Assembly: GCF_900172295.1 (NCBI RefSeq) | Contig: NZ_FWFL01000004.1 | Span: 333,940 to 397,939 of the forward strand | Source: Roseovarius litorisediminis | Lineage (GTDB): Bacteria; Pseudomonadota; Alphaproteobacteria; Rhodobacterales; Rhodobacteraceae | Reading direction: 5' to 3' | Length of the DNA: 64,000 nt | Part shown: piece by piece, positions 37,787 through 45,802 of the stretch | How the letters are laid out: every line of letters begins with the position of its first letter | How positions within the stretch are numbered: position 1 is the stretch's first letter | Translations under genes and position numbers: made by a program | Notes under the pieces: generated by a model | What the model saw: the letters and a program-made list of their open reading frames with translations, nothing else | What the model was told of the DNA's origin: nothing | Databases searched by the model: none

Positions 37787-38254
37787 TTAGATCAGCAAGC
37801 CAGCCGCCCCTTCGTGTCGTAGCAGCCAGACCTTGCTTTCGACCCCGCCATTCCCGGAAAACCCACCCAACGAGGATGCCCCCAATATCCGGTGGCACGG
37901 AATGATCACCGGTATCGGATTGCCGCCGCAAGCATTGCCCACCGCCTGCGCCGAAGCGTTCAGATCAGCCGCCAAATCGCCATAGGTCCGCGTATCACCA
38001 AGGCGGATCGCCAACATCGCGTCACAGACCGCGCGCTGGAAATCTGAGCCTTCAACGTAAAGCGGCAAATCGAACCGGCCAAGCCGACCGTCAAAATAGG
38101 CACGCAACTGGCGCAGGGCTTCGTCCAGCTCGGGGGTAGTGGACTCGGTGGTGTTGCATGCCGCGCCTTTTTCCCAACTCAGCCGTCTGATGGTGCCGCC
38201 TTGTGCCACGACGGTCATCAGGCCAAGGGGCGTATCGAGACGGGCCGCGGGCAT
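37787..38254 (-). CDS. ogt: methylated-DNA-[protein]-cysteine S-methyltransferase
   Basis: A 155-residue suicide repair protein for O6-methylguanine. The active-site Ile-Pro-Cys-His-Arg is at 118-122 with Cys120 as methyl acceptor, preceded by the DNA-binding helix (Tyr-Gly-Asp-Leu-Ala region, 91-95) and followed by Gly-Gly-Phe-Ser-Gly. Stand-alone Ogt form without the Ada regulatory domain. It follows the OmpA-family gene by 17 bases in the same direction. Confidence 0.94.
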   Translation of the reverse strand: MPAARLDTPLGLMTVVAQGGTIRRLSWEKGAACNTTESTTPELDEALRQLRAYFDGRLGRFDLPLYVEGSDFQRAVCDAMLAIRLGDTRTYGDLAADLNASAQAVGNACGGNPIPVIIPCHRILGASSLGGFSGNGGVESKVWLLRHEGAAGLLI

Positions 38255-38271
38255 GAACGGTTTCCTTCTTT

Positions 38272-39213
38272 CTATTCGGTATTGAGCAAAACCGCCTCGA
38301 CCCGGCGATTGGCCTCGCGCCCTTCCTGCGTAAGATTGGGGGCAACGGGCGCAAGATACCCCATGCCTTCCGCCTCAAGCTGATCACGCGGTACATCGTA
38401 GGAGTCGACAAGCCGTTCCAACACCGACGCTGCTCGTTTGCGCGACAGGGCAATATTGACGTCAAGCCCACCGACCGCATCGGTGTGCCCCACAAGGGCC
38501 ACTCGACGCGTTTCGTCGGATTTCAGATAGTCCGCCAGATCAACAAGCGAGGCATAGGGCCCCGCGCCAAGCGAGACCGAACCGCTTTCGAACTCAAGAT
38601 CCGCAAGAATGGTATGTCCGTACTGGACCAGCGCACTGGCAATTTTTCCATCCGGTGCAGGTGTCGGGCGGCTGACGGGGCCGTTGGGATCAACCTTGAG
38701 GGGTTCAACCCCGCCAGGATCGACATGGGTGATCTGCACATAGGCGGTGACGCCCGAGCGGCTGACGATGACCGAAACGTAATCGGCACCGGACCCCGGA
38801 ATTCCCTTGCGCGCGGCCAGAAAGCGATAGTCGAAAAGATCCACGAACATATCAGGCGCAGGCAGAATGGGTGTGTTGAACCGGAAATCAAATCCGCCGC
38901 ATTCCTGACCACTGCAATCATAAAGCAGGTCATATCCAGCCTCTTCCAACTGGTCGCGCAGCGGCTGAACGACCTGAAGGGTAGTCATGCTTTGAGCCGA
39001 GATCCGCCAGGCCTGCTGCAGCACGCTGCCTTCGATTTCCAGTGTCGGCAGGGAATTATCGACATAGGGGCCTACGGGCAAAAGGTAACTGTCTGCCCGG
39101 CTGATCACCTCGGCGGTCAGGGTGGCATTGCCGGGTAATGACAGATCCAGCGCCCCGCCCGCATCGGCGGGCAGGATCAGGGCGGCCAGCAGTGCCAGTC
39201 GCGCCCGGATCAT
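38272..39213 (-). CDS. OmpA-family outer-membrane protein with a DUF4892-like N-terminal domain
   Basis: A 313-residue protein with a signal peptide (to about Ala-Asp-Ala, residue 18). The N-terminal domain (about 22-170) resembles DUF4892, with a Cys pair in Asp-Cys-Ser-Gly-Gln-Glu-Cys, and an OmpA-like peptidoglycan-binding domain follows (about 195-310). The latter has the Gly-His-Thr-Asp motif and Leu-Ser-Arg-Lys-Arg-Ala. It is likely anchored to peptidoglycan in the periplasm; the N-terminal role is unknown. It lies downstream of the AhpD-like gene with a one-base gap. Confidence 0.82.
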   Translation of the reverse strand: MIRARLALLAALILPADAGGALDLSLPGNATLTAEVISRADSYLLPVGPYVDNSLPTLEIEGSVLQQAWRISAQSMTTLQVVQPLRDQLEEAGYDLLYDCSGQECGGFDFRFNTPILPAPDMFVDLFDYRFLAARKGIPGSGADYVSVIVSRSGVTAYVQITHVDPGGVEPLKVDPNGPVSRPTPAPDGKIASALVQYGHTILADLEFESGSVSLGAGPYASLVDLADYLKSDETRRVALVGHTDAVGGLDVNIALSRKRAASVLERLVDSYDVPRDQLEAEGMGYLAPVAPNLTQEGREANRRVEAVLLNTE

Positions 39214-39214
39214 C

Positions 39215-39787
39215 CTAGCGGGCCTGCGCGTGATATTCGGGGTTGGGCTGCATGCCAGTGGCGCTGGCGACCCGGTTGGTCATGTTGAAAAACCCCGCCA
39301 CATTGGCGATGTCCCAGATGTCGCGCTCGCTAAAGCCCACGGCGCGCAGCGCATTGCGGTCTTCTTCTTCAATCGTGGCACTGGCCGTGGTCACCTTGGC
39401 CGCGAAATCCAGCATCGCGCGCTGGCGGGCGTCAAGGGGCGCCACGCGATAATTCATCACCATCGCCTCGCCCAGGGCCGGATCACCAGACAATTGGCGC
39501 ACCGCAGCGCCATGGGCCACCTGACAGTACCAGCAGCGATTGATCGAGCTGACGACGACCGCGATCATCTCGCGTTCCAGTTTGGAAAGGCCGCTGTCAG
39601 CCAGCATCAGATCATTGTAAAGCGCCGTGAAGGCATTCAGCTTGTCGATATCAAAGGCGTGCGCCTGAAGCACATTGGGAATCATGCCCAGTTTTTCATT
39701 GCAGATATCGAAATATTTTTGCGTGGCTTCGGGCAGCGGGTCGACCATGGGCAGGTCAAGTGCGGTGGTCTTGTCAGATTTTGTCAT
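39215..39787 (-). CDS. AhpD-like peroxidase-related protein
   Basis: A 190-residue protein of the carboxymuconolactone decarboxylase/AhpD fold. The active motif is Cys85-Trp-Tyr-Cys88 with His92. Members of this uncharacterised peroxidase-related group are thought to reduce hydroperoxides through the Cys pair. ATG 39787 is used; the frame reaching 39829 has an upstream non-ATG start inside the GNAT gene. It follows that gene by seven bases and precedes the OmpA-family gene. Confidence 0.85.
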   Translation of the reverse strand: MTKSDKTTALDLPMVDPLPEATQKYFDICNEKLGMIPNVLQAHAFDIDKLNAFTALYNDLMLADSGLSKLEREMIAVVVSSINRCWYCQVAHGAAVRQLSGDPALGEAMVMNYRVAPLDARQRAMLDFAAKVTTASATIEEEDRNALRAVGFSERDIWDIANVAGFFNMTNRVASATGMQPNPEYHAQAR

Positions 39788-39794
39788 CGTTGGA

Positions 39795-40511
39795 TCATGC
39801 CTTTTGTCGGTAATGGTACTGTTCCACAAGCGTCAGCCCCAGGGAAGTGTAGAGCGCATTGGCGCCGGTATTGTTCTGGCGGCAGACGACTGACATATGG
39901 GTGGCGCCGTTTTCCTGAGCCCATATCGCGGCCTGCTGCATCATGTAACGGCCCATGTTCTGGCGGCGACTGCGGGGATGCACCTCAAGCGCGTGCACCA
40001 TGGCGATATTTTCGTGAATGGCACAAAAGGCGGTTCCGGCCGGGCGGTTGTCGGCGCGGCCGAAGATACTGGTTTTAGGGGACGGGGCGCGGCGCATGAC
40101 ATTGATGCGGCCAGGGCCAATACCGCCCGCCGCCCAGATATCCAGCTGGATCGCCAGCGGCTCCCATATGGCAAAAGTACTTGTGCGCGGGGTAGGCTGG
40201 GCCAGGTCAGCAATGGGTCCGGCGAAGATATTGACAGGGTCAACGATGGTGTACCCCTGATCTGCAAGCATCTGATCCAGAGCGTCGTCGCCTGCGCGGA
40301 TCATGAACAGCGGGGTCTGGTTCATCGACTGCATGGCAGACTGGGCTGCCGGCAGATGTTCAGCCGCCACCGGCTGCCGCGCGGTGGCCGATGACACACG
40401 TTTGCCTCCGCCCTGCCCGTCGCGGATGATCCAGGGGCCAACCGTTTTGCGGGCGGCGGGGGGCCAGGTGGCCTCGGTCACCTCATAGAGTTTTGCGGCA
40501 TCGGGCATCAT
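39795..40511 (-). CDS. GNAT-family N-acetyltransferase
   Basis: A 238-residue protein whose C-terminal half carries the GNAT fold. The acetyl-CoA-binding segment Arg-Ser-Arg-Arg-Gln-Asn-Met-Gly-Arg-Tyr is near residues 180-190, followed by the Asn-Asn-x-Gly-Ala-Asn-Ala-Leu-Tyr segment and a hydrophobic end. The N-terminal half is poorly conserved and may be a degenerate GNAT domain. The start ATG overlaps the cinA-like stop as ATGA (ATG 40511 or 40508). Substrate unknown. Confidence 0.82.
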   Translation of the reverse strand: MMPDAAKLYEVTEATWPPAARKTVGPWIIRDGQGGGKRVSSATARQPVAAEHLPAAQSAMQSMNQTPLFMIRAGDDALDQMLADQGYTIVDPVNIFAGPIADLAQPTPRTSTFAIWEPLAIQLDIWAAGGIGPGRINVMRRAPSPKTSIFGRADNRPAGTAFCAIHENIAMVHALEVHPRSRRQNMGRYMMQQAAIWAQENGATHMSVVCRQNNTGANALYTSLGLTLVEQYHYRQKA

Positions 40512-41230
40512 GCTGGAAACAGAGAGCTCAACTCGGCGATGGCGGCGTCTACCCGCGCACCGTCATTGCCGCGAATCACGATATTGGCCCCGTAAGCGCC
40601 ATCGCGCTGGAACGGGTAGGAGCCAAGCGAAAGATCGGGATAGCGCGCTGCCAGATCGCTGAGAGGTTTTGCGATATCACCCTCGCCCCGGTTGATCTGC
40701 AGGGTTTGAGACAGCAAAGGTGCACCGCCTCTCAGGGTGGGCAGCACGCTGGCAACCATTGCCTGAAAGATCGCAGGAACACCGGCCATCACATGAACGT
40801 TTTCCAGGGTAAAGCCCGGCGCGGCACTGATTGGATTGTCGATCAGGGTGGCCCCCTCGGGGATGCGGGCCATGCGCAGGCGAGCCTCGTTCAGCTCCAG
40901 CCCGGTACGGTCGTAATGGGCCTGCAGGACAGCGCGGGCATCAGCGCGCACACCGATCGGACGGTCAAAGGCGCGGGCAATATTATCGGCGGTGATGTCA
41001 TCATGGGTTGGCCCGATTCCGCCTGAGGTAAAGACGGTGTCATAGGCCCCGCTAAGCGCCTGCACAGCTGCGACAATTGCTTCGGCATCATCGCTGACCA
41101 CACGGACCTCGCACAGGTCAATGCCGATCTTGGTCAGTTCACCGGCCAGATAGTGCATGTTGGCGTCGCGGGTGCGGCCAGACAGAATCTCATCGCCGAT
41201 CACCAGCATGGCGGCAGTTGGATTGGTCAT
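40508..41230 (-). CDS. CinA-like molybdopterin-binding domain protein
   Basis: A 240-residue protein consisting of the MoCF_biosynth (MoaB/MogA-like) domain found at the N-terminus of CinA. The Val-Ile-Gly-Asp-Glu-Ile-Leu-Ser-Gly start and the Gly-Gly-Ile-Gly-Pro-Thr-His-Asp-Asp motif near residue 72 are diagnostic. It lacks the C-terminal nicotinamide-nucleotide amidase domain. COG1058 members hydrolyse ADP-ribose or NMN-like substrates in some species. ATG 41230 has GGAGCGCCC before it. Divergent from sfsA with 49 bases between them. Confidence 0.88.
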   Translation of the reverse strand: MTNPTAAMLVIGDEILSGRTRDANMHYLAGELTKIGIDLCEVRVVSDDAEAIVAAVQALSGAYDTVFTSGGIGPTHDDITADNIARAFDRPIGVRADARAVLQAHYDRTGLELNEARLRMARIPEGATLIDNPISAAPGFTLENVHVMAGVPAIFQAMVASVLPTLRGGAPLLSQTLQINRGEGDIAKPLSDLAARYPDLSLGSYPFQRDGAYGANIVIRGNDGARVDAAIAELSSLFPA

Positions 41231-41279
41231 CGGTGGGCGCTCCTTGAAAGGTCGTTTTCTTCGGTATAGGCCTGCTGGC

Positions 41280-41981
41280 ATGCGCTTTCAAACCCCTCTT
41301 ATGCCTGCCGTGCTCATCCGCCGCTATAAACGCTTTCTGGCAGATATCCGGCTGGAGGACGGGCGCGAGGTGACGGCCCACTGCGCCAACCCTGGCAGCA
41401 TGATGGGGCTGGCCACGCCGGGGATGCGAATTTGGGTCGAGCCCAATGAGGACCCCAAGAAAAAGCTGAAGTTTGGCTGGCGGCTTGTGGATCATGAAAA
41501 CGGCCATTTTACCGGGGTCGATACCTCGGTGCCTAACCGCGCCCTGCGCACGGCCATCATGGCCCGCGAGGTGCCCGAGCTGGCCGCCTATGAAACCGTC
41601 CTGCCCGAGCAGAAATACGGGGAAAGCAGCCGGATTGATTTTCTGTTGCAACAGAACGGTTTGCCGGATGCCTATGTCGAGGTGAAATCAGTCACCCTCT
41701 CGCGCCAGCCGGGACTGGCTGAATTTCCCGACAGCGTTACCGCGCGGGGCAGCAAACATCTGGGGGAACTGGCCGCGATGGCACGCGAAGGCCACCGCGC
41801 CATTCTCTTTTACCTGATCCAACGCACCGACTGTGCGTCCATGACGGTGGCGGCGGATATCGACCCCACCTATGCCGCGGCCTTTGAGGTTGCGCGTGCG
41901 GCGGGGGTTGAAGCGATGGCCTATGGCACATGCATTACACCAGAGGCGATCAACCTGGGTAGGCCGGTGCCGGTCGGATAG
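41280..41981 (+). CDS. sfsA: SfsA family DNA/RNA nuclease
   Basis: A 233-residue protein with SfsA features: an OB-like N-terminal domain with Ala-His-Cys-Ala-Asn-Pro-Gly-Ser-Met (about 34-42), and a nuclease-like C-terminal domain with Ser-Arg-Ile-Asp-Phe-Leu and Val-Glu-Val-Lys-Ser-Val-Thr-Leu (about 120-140). First seen as a sugar-fermentation stimulator in E. coli, the family is now held to be nucleases. The ATG at 41280 gives standard length; the longer frame runs into the cinA promoter region. Confidence 0.92.
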   Translation: MRFQTPLMPAVLIRRYKRFLADIRLEDGREVTAHCANPGSMMGLATPGMRIWVEPNEDPKKKLKFGWRLVDHENGHFTGVDTSVPNRALRTAIMAREVPELAAYETVLPEQKYGESSRIDFLLQQNGLPDAYVEVKSVTLSRQPGLAEFPDSVTARGSKHLGELAAMAREGHRAILFYLIQRTDCASMTVAADIDPTYAAAFEVARAAGVEAMAYGTCITPEAINLGRPVPVG

Positions 41982-42128
41982 GCTTGGCGACAAATCCGCG
42001 TACGATGATCCCGGCGGGGTCAGTTTTTAGAAAGCCTTGCTTCATCCGGCATAGCCACCATCATCCAACAACCGCTAGGAGCCCTGAACGGACGACCCCC
42101 GTTGCCCGGAATAAAGGCGCGCCGCGCC

Positions 42129-42145
42129 GCCGGGCAGCGCCCGGC
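42129..42145. repeat. GC-rich hairpin in the sfsA downstream gap
   Basis: GCCGGGC (42129-42135) and GCCCGGC (42139-42145) around a 3-base loop, without a U-tract. The 232-base gap between sfsA and the small gene holds nothing else that I recognise. Confidence 0.5.
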
Positions 42146-42213
42146 ACTCAACGGCAGCTAAGTTCGCAAAACAGCAGTTGTCTGGAATTGGGCTAAAGGA
42201 TACGCTTGCGCCT

Positions 42214-42390
42214 ATGAAACATGTCCCCAAAAAAACCACCGACGATGCGCTTATTCAGGAGTTCCTGAACAAGGGGGGCACCGTCAGTGTTGGTAAAACC
42301 AAACCCTTTCCAAAAGAGCTTGGCCTGAGCAAGAATGTTTGGAACAACAAGCTGACCAAAGAAGAGAAAGCCGCGCGCGACAAGAAGTGA
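42214..42390 (+). CDS. small basic conserved protein
   Basis: A 58-residue protein, rich in Lys (about a quarter), with no Cys, signal peptide or membrane helix. Start ATG 42214 is preceded by AAAGGATACG. The sequence (a Val-Pro-Lys-Lys start, an acidic Asp-Asp-Ala-Leu-Ile-Gln-Glu helix, then Asn-Val-Trp-Asn-Asn-Lys-Leu) looks like a real protein, not noise, and resembles small uncharacterised roseobacter proteins. A nucleic-acid-associated role is possible from charge alone. It stands alone between sfsA and a convergent acyl-CoA dehydrogenase. Confidence 0.68.
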   Translation: MKHVPKKTTDDALIQEFLNKGGTVSVGKTKPFPKELGLSKNVWNNKLTKEEKAARDKK

Positions 42391-42475
42391 TCGTACGAGG
42401 CGAAGTCTGCCCTTCATAAAGGGCAAACAGCCTGTTTCAGATGGTGATAGCTGCCCCGGCAGGCGTGCTCGGCAC

Positions 42476-43651
42476 TCAGCTTTCACCATAGCCCTTGGGA
42501 ATGACCGGCGATGGCAGGCTGGCGGCGCGCTTTTTCAGGCTGCGGCCGATGACGACGCGGCTGATCTCGGTGGTCCCATCCACGATGCGCAGCATCTGGG
42601 CAAGCCGCGACAGGCGGTCCATGCCATAGGGTTTCAGCAACCCCATGCCACCCAGCACCTGTGTGCAGGTATTCGCGGCCTTGACGGCAGCATCGGGCAC
42701 AAAGCGTTTTGCATGGGCGGCCATCAAGGGCCCCTCGGGGGTGCCCAGGGCGTTGGCCGCCGCGCGGTAAAGCAGGCGCGAGGCCTCAAGTTCGGTCGCG
42801 ACATCGCCAAGCATCCATTGAATGCCATCAAGATCAATGTTTTTGCCGCCGAACATCTTGCGGTTGGCAGAATAGGCCAGTGCGGTGTCCAGCGCGGCCT
42901 GCATCAGCCCGCAACAGCCCGACGCGATGGAAACCCGTGCGATATCAATCGCCATCAAGGAGCCTTGCAACCCCTGCCCCACGGGCAGAATGATATTGTC
43001 TTCGCTCACCACAACGTCCTTGAGGTACATCTCGGACAGGGGCAGGAAATTGTAAGAAGGCGTGTCGTATCGTGGTCCGAACCTAAGCCCCTCGGCATCT
43101 GCCGGAATGGCGATCATGGCCATGTCGTGATGGCCGGGCTTGTCGGTGGTTTTGACGACCGTGAAATAAATATCCGCCTCGCCTGCCAGACTGACCCAGG
43201 CCTTGGCACCGTTGATCGTCCATGTGCCATCCCCGTTGATCACGGCGCGCGAATACATGTTGGTCGCGTCCGAGCCAGACTGCGGTTCGGTCAGGGCAAA
43301 GTTGGCCAGTTTGCGGCCTGATGTCAGCTCTTTGCCCCATTGCGCCTTGAATGCCTCGGTGCCAAAGCCGCAGCCGGCAAAGGTACAGATGTTATGCATC
43401 GACAGCGCAAAGGCATAGGCGCCATCTCCCTGACCCAGTTCTTCGTAGACACGGATACCATCGCCCAGCGACAGCCCCTGACCCCCAAATTCCTCGGGCG
43501 CATAAAGGCCGGTCAGGCCAAGTGCCGCAGCCTTGTCCGACGCAGACCGGGGCCAGACGCCCGCAGCGTTCCAGGCATCGACATTCGGAAGGATCTCGTT
43601 CTGGCAATGCTGGCGGGCGGCGGCGAGGATGCTGTCGATCTTTGCGGTCAT
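42476..43651 (-). CDS. acyl-CoA dehydrogenase
   Basis: A 391-residue flavoenzyme with the three-part ACAD layout. The N-terminal helical domain is about 1-125, and the beta domain has Leu-Thr-Glu-Pro-Gln-Ser-Gly-Ser-Asp (about 127-135) and the Trp-Ile-Asn-Gly-x-Lys-like segment (147-152). The C-terminal helical domain ends with Ile-Val-Asp-Gly-Thr-Thr-Glu-Ile, near residue 370. The substrate chain (short, branched or aromatic) is not clear. It is a single gene with a promoter in the 179-base gap shared with map. Confidence 0.9.
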   Translation of the reverse strand: MTAKIDSILAAARQHCQNEILPNVDAWNAAGVWPRSASDKAAALGLTGLYAPEEFGGQGLSLGDGIRVYEELGQGDGAYAFALSMHNICTFAGCGFGTEAFKAQWGKELTSGRKLANFALTEPQSGSDATNMYSRAVINGDGTWTINGAKAWVSLAGEADIYFTVVKTTDKPGHHDMAMIAIPADAEGLRFGPRYDTPSYNFLPLSEMYLKDVVVSEDNIILPVGQGLQGSLMAIDIARVSIASGCCGLMQAALDTALAYSANRKMFGGKNIDLDGIQWMLGDVATELEASRLLYRAAANALGTPEGPLMAAHAKRFVPDAAVKAANTCTQVLGGMGLLKPYGMDRLSRLAQMLRIVDGTTEISRVVIGRSLKKRAASLPSPVIPKGYGES

Positions 43652-43830
43652 GGCGTGACTCCATTTGCAGGATTAAATGTATGACAATTAAATCTCCGAG
43701 AATTTCATCGGCTGCAACATTCAAAAACCGGAATGTACAAAATGCCGCAAACCCCGCGGGTTAAAGCCGTTTGAACACAGCCCACCGCAGCCTCTGGCCC
43801 TTTGGGGCAATCCCGCCTAAATAGGGGGGA

Positions 43831-44709
43831 ATGATAAAGACGACACGAGGCATTGACGTGAACAAACACAAAGGACGACTGACCCGCGATGGCATCCGCA
43901 TTCATGAGGCTGCGGATTTCGCCGGTATGCACAAGGCCGGCACCCTGGCCGCCCGCATTCTGGACGAGGTCGCAGATCATGTTTTCGTCGGCCAGACCAC
44001 CGGAGCGCTTAACCGGATGATTGAGGACAAGGTGAATGCCGCCGGGGCCAAATCGGCCACCATCGGCTATCGCGGCTATCAGCACGCCAGTTGCATCAGC
44101 GTCAACCATGTGGTCTGCCATGGTATTCCGGGCGACAAAATTCGCAAATGGAAGAATGACACCAATGTGCGCACTGACGACCAACTGCAAGACGGCGATA
44201 TTCTGAACATCGACGTCACGGTGATTGTCGACGGCTGGTTCGGTGACAGCAGCCGCATGTTTGTGGCAGGAAACCTAAAGCCCTATGCGGAAAAACTGAT
44301 CCAAGTAACCCACGATTCGCTGATGATCGGGATCGAGGCGGTCAAACCGGGCAATACATTCGGCGATATCGGCCATGCGATTCAGGCTTATGTCGAAGGT
44401 CACCGGATGTCGGTGGTGCGCGATTTCTGCGGTCACGGTCTGGGCCGGGTTTTTCACTCGCCGCCCAATGTGCTGCACTACGGGCGCGCGGGCACCGGGC
44501 CGGTTCTGGAGGAAGGAATGTTTTTCACTATCGAGCCAATGGTCAATCTTGGCCGCCCGGAAACCAAGGTCCTGTCCGATGACTGGACTGCGATAACCCG
44601 CGATAAATCGCTTTCGGCGCAGTTTGAGCACTCTATTGGTGTGACGGCAGACGGGTTCGATATTTTTACCCTGTCGCCCGCCGGGCGGTTTTACCCGACC
44701 TGGAAGTGA
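43831..44709 (+). CDS. map: methionine aminopeptidase, type I
   Basis: A 292-residue (from ATG) or 283-residue (from GTG 43858) enzyme that removes initiator methionine. The metal ligands fit the family: Asp in Ile-Asp-Val-Thr, Asp in Gly-Asp-Ser-Ser, His in Gly-His-Gly-Leu-Gly, Glu in Ile-Glu-Pro-Met and the last Glu in Gln-Phe-Glu-His. GTG 43858 has CGAGG seven bases upstream; at ATG 43831 a GGGGGGA lies too close to the codon, so the GTG start is as likely. A terminator follows. Confidence 0.93.
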   Translation: MIKTTRGIDVNKHKGRLTRDGIRIHEAADFAGMHKAGTLAARILDEVADHVFVGQTTGALNRMIEDKVNAAGAKSATIGYRGYQHASCISVNHVVCHGIPGDKIRKWKNDTNVRTDDQLQDGDILNIDVTVIVDGWFGDSSRMFVAGNLKPYAEKLIQVTHDSLMIGIEAVKPGNTFGDIGHAIQAYVEGHRMSVVRDFCGHGLGRVFHSPPNVLHYGRAGTGPVLEEGMFFTIEPMVNLGRPETKVLSDDWTAITRDKSLSAQFEHSIGVTADGFDIFTLSPAGRFYPTWK

Positions 44710-44727
44710 CGATAGCAATAGGCCAAT

Positions 44728-44760
44728 AAAAAACGCCCGCTAACCGCGGGCGTTTTTTTT
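44728..44760 (+). terminator. bidirectional terminator between map and the VPLPA-CTERM gene
   Basis: Stem AAAAAACGCCCGC (44728-44740) with GCGGGCGTTTTTT (44746-44758) and a 5-base loop, then further T. It also has an A-run on the left, so it can end the convergent gene at 44777. Confidence 0.92.
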
Positions 44761-44776
44761 GCTCAAAGGTTGTGCC

Positions 44777-45496
44777 CTAGCTTTTACGGCGACGGCGGAT
44801 GCCAACGGCACCAAACATTCCAAGGGCCGCAGGCAACAGAACAATCGAGGCTGGCAGCGGGACGGTACCGGATCCACCCCCGCCGCCTGTTAACAGTAGG
44901 TTAAGGTCACCCGTGCGGGAACTGCAGTTGGAGTAAGATGTGCAAGCGCCCGTTTCAGTCAGGATGACCCAGCTTGAAAAGCCCAACAAACCAGCATTCT
45001 TGTCATTCGCACCGATACCAAACTGCGCGTCATACATCGCATCGTCCAGAGTAATATCATAGCTGGCAAGCCCGGAAAGCGAAGTCAGCGTGTTGGATTT
45101 GCTGCTGTCCAGAGTGTAATATGTCCAGCTATCGGCGTCGCCCAGACCTGTCCCTTTTTGATGGCCTGCACCGGGGTTGCTGGTTTCAACCAGATTAAGC
45201 AGTATGCTGAACGCCTGTCCGCCGGCGTTTTGAACAATACCGGTCAGTGATGCAAGCACCCCGTCAACGGTAAAGGTACCCTTGCCCGCAACTGAGTTCT
45301 CGAACAGAAAATGGTTCGATTTCGCTCCGGTTGCTCCCGGAGGATTGCTTGACTCAGACCCTGAGAACCAAAGACTGTGTTCGGCCACGCCACTAATTGT
45401 GTGACTAAAGGCGTCGTAGACTGTTGCCGCAGATGCTGTCGAACAGCCTGCAATCAGCGCCGTGGCAGCGGCAGCCAATGATTTACGAAAAGACAT
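44777..45496 (-). CDS. VPLPA-CTERM sorting domain protein (surface or extracellular)
   Basis: A 239-residue protein with a signal peptide (about 1-24), a 190-residue low-complexity Ser/Gly/Asn-rich beta-type body, a Gly-rich linker (about 204-211) and a C-terminal VPLPA-CTERM tail at 212-239. The tail consists of Val-Pro-Leu-Pro-Ala, a hydrophobic helix with Leu-Pro, and an Arg-rich end. Such tails are recognised by exosortase and released to the cell surface or matrix. No exosortase or polysaccharide genes are in the window. ATG 45496 has GGGGGTTATC before it. Function of the body is unknown. Confidence 0.85.
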   Translation of the reverse strand: MSFRKSLAAAATALIAGCSTASAATVYDAFSHTISGVAEHSLWFSGSESSNPPGATGAKSNHFLFENSVAGKGTFTVDGVLASLTGIVQNAGGQAFSILLNLVETSNPGAGHQKGTGLGDADSWTYYTLDSSKSNTLTSLSGLASYDITLDDAMYDAQFGIGANDKNAGLLGFSSWVILTETGACTSYSNCSSRTGDLNLLLTGGGGGSGTVPLPASIVLLPAALGMFGAVGIRRRRKS

Positions 45497-45802
45497 GATA
45501 ACCCCCAAATAATCTATACATCGCCACAATGCTGACTTATTCTCAGCAACGTCAAACGCAAGAGATCACTTCGCCTATCGGGGCTCCATAATACATTCTA
45601 AAATTGTATTTCAGTTTCTTATCTGTGTACAGTTTTGCCAATTTTCAGAGATAATATCCAGTGCCGAGCACGTAAAAGCTGCGCGGCTACTCAGTACCCG
45701 AACTGATTCGAGGCCTTTGTCAAAGGGCGTGGAAGAGACTGGCGCCCCGTTAGAACCGGTAGGGTTCTGTCGGGGCGCCGCGAACTTTTGATCTGATTCC
45801 TG
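45497..45802. promoter_or_regulatory. 306-base gap between hydrolase end and VPLPA-CTERM gene start
   Basis: Holds the leftward promoter of the VPLPA-CTERM gene, in an AT-rich stretch at about 45500-45660, and the hairpin at 45741-45779 listed separately. I saw a TTGACG box near 45548 but no well-placed -10 for it. No gene recognised. Confidence 0.4.
45741..45779 (-). terminator. long hairpin downstream of the alpha/beta hydrolase gene
   Basis: Arms 45741-45757 and 45763-45779 pair at 15 of 17 positions (GGCGCCCC outer and AGAACC inner) around a 5-base loop, 24 bases past the hydrolase stop. Location suits a terminator, but no U-tract follows on the leftward strand. Confidence 0.5.

Noticed and set aside
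41984..42196. 70-codon frame between sfsA and the small basic protein gene
   Set aside because: Arg/Pro/Ser-rich translation without a ribosome-binding site; looks like GC-rich noise.
42408..42426. Short TGCCCT/AGGGCA hairpin after the 58-residue gene
   Set aside because: Six-base stem and no U-tract on either strand; too weak to call a terminator.
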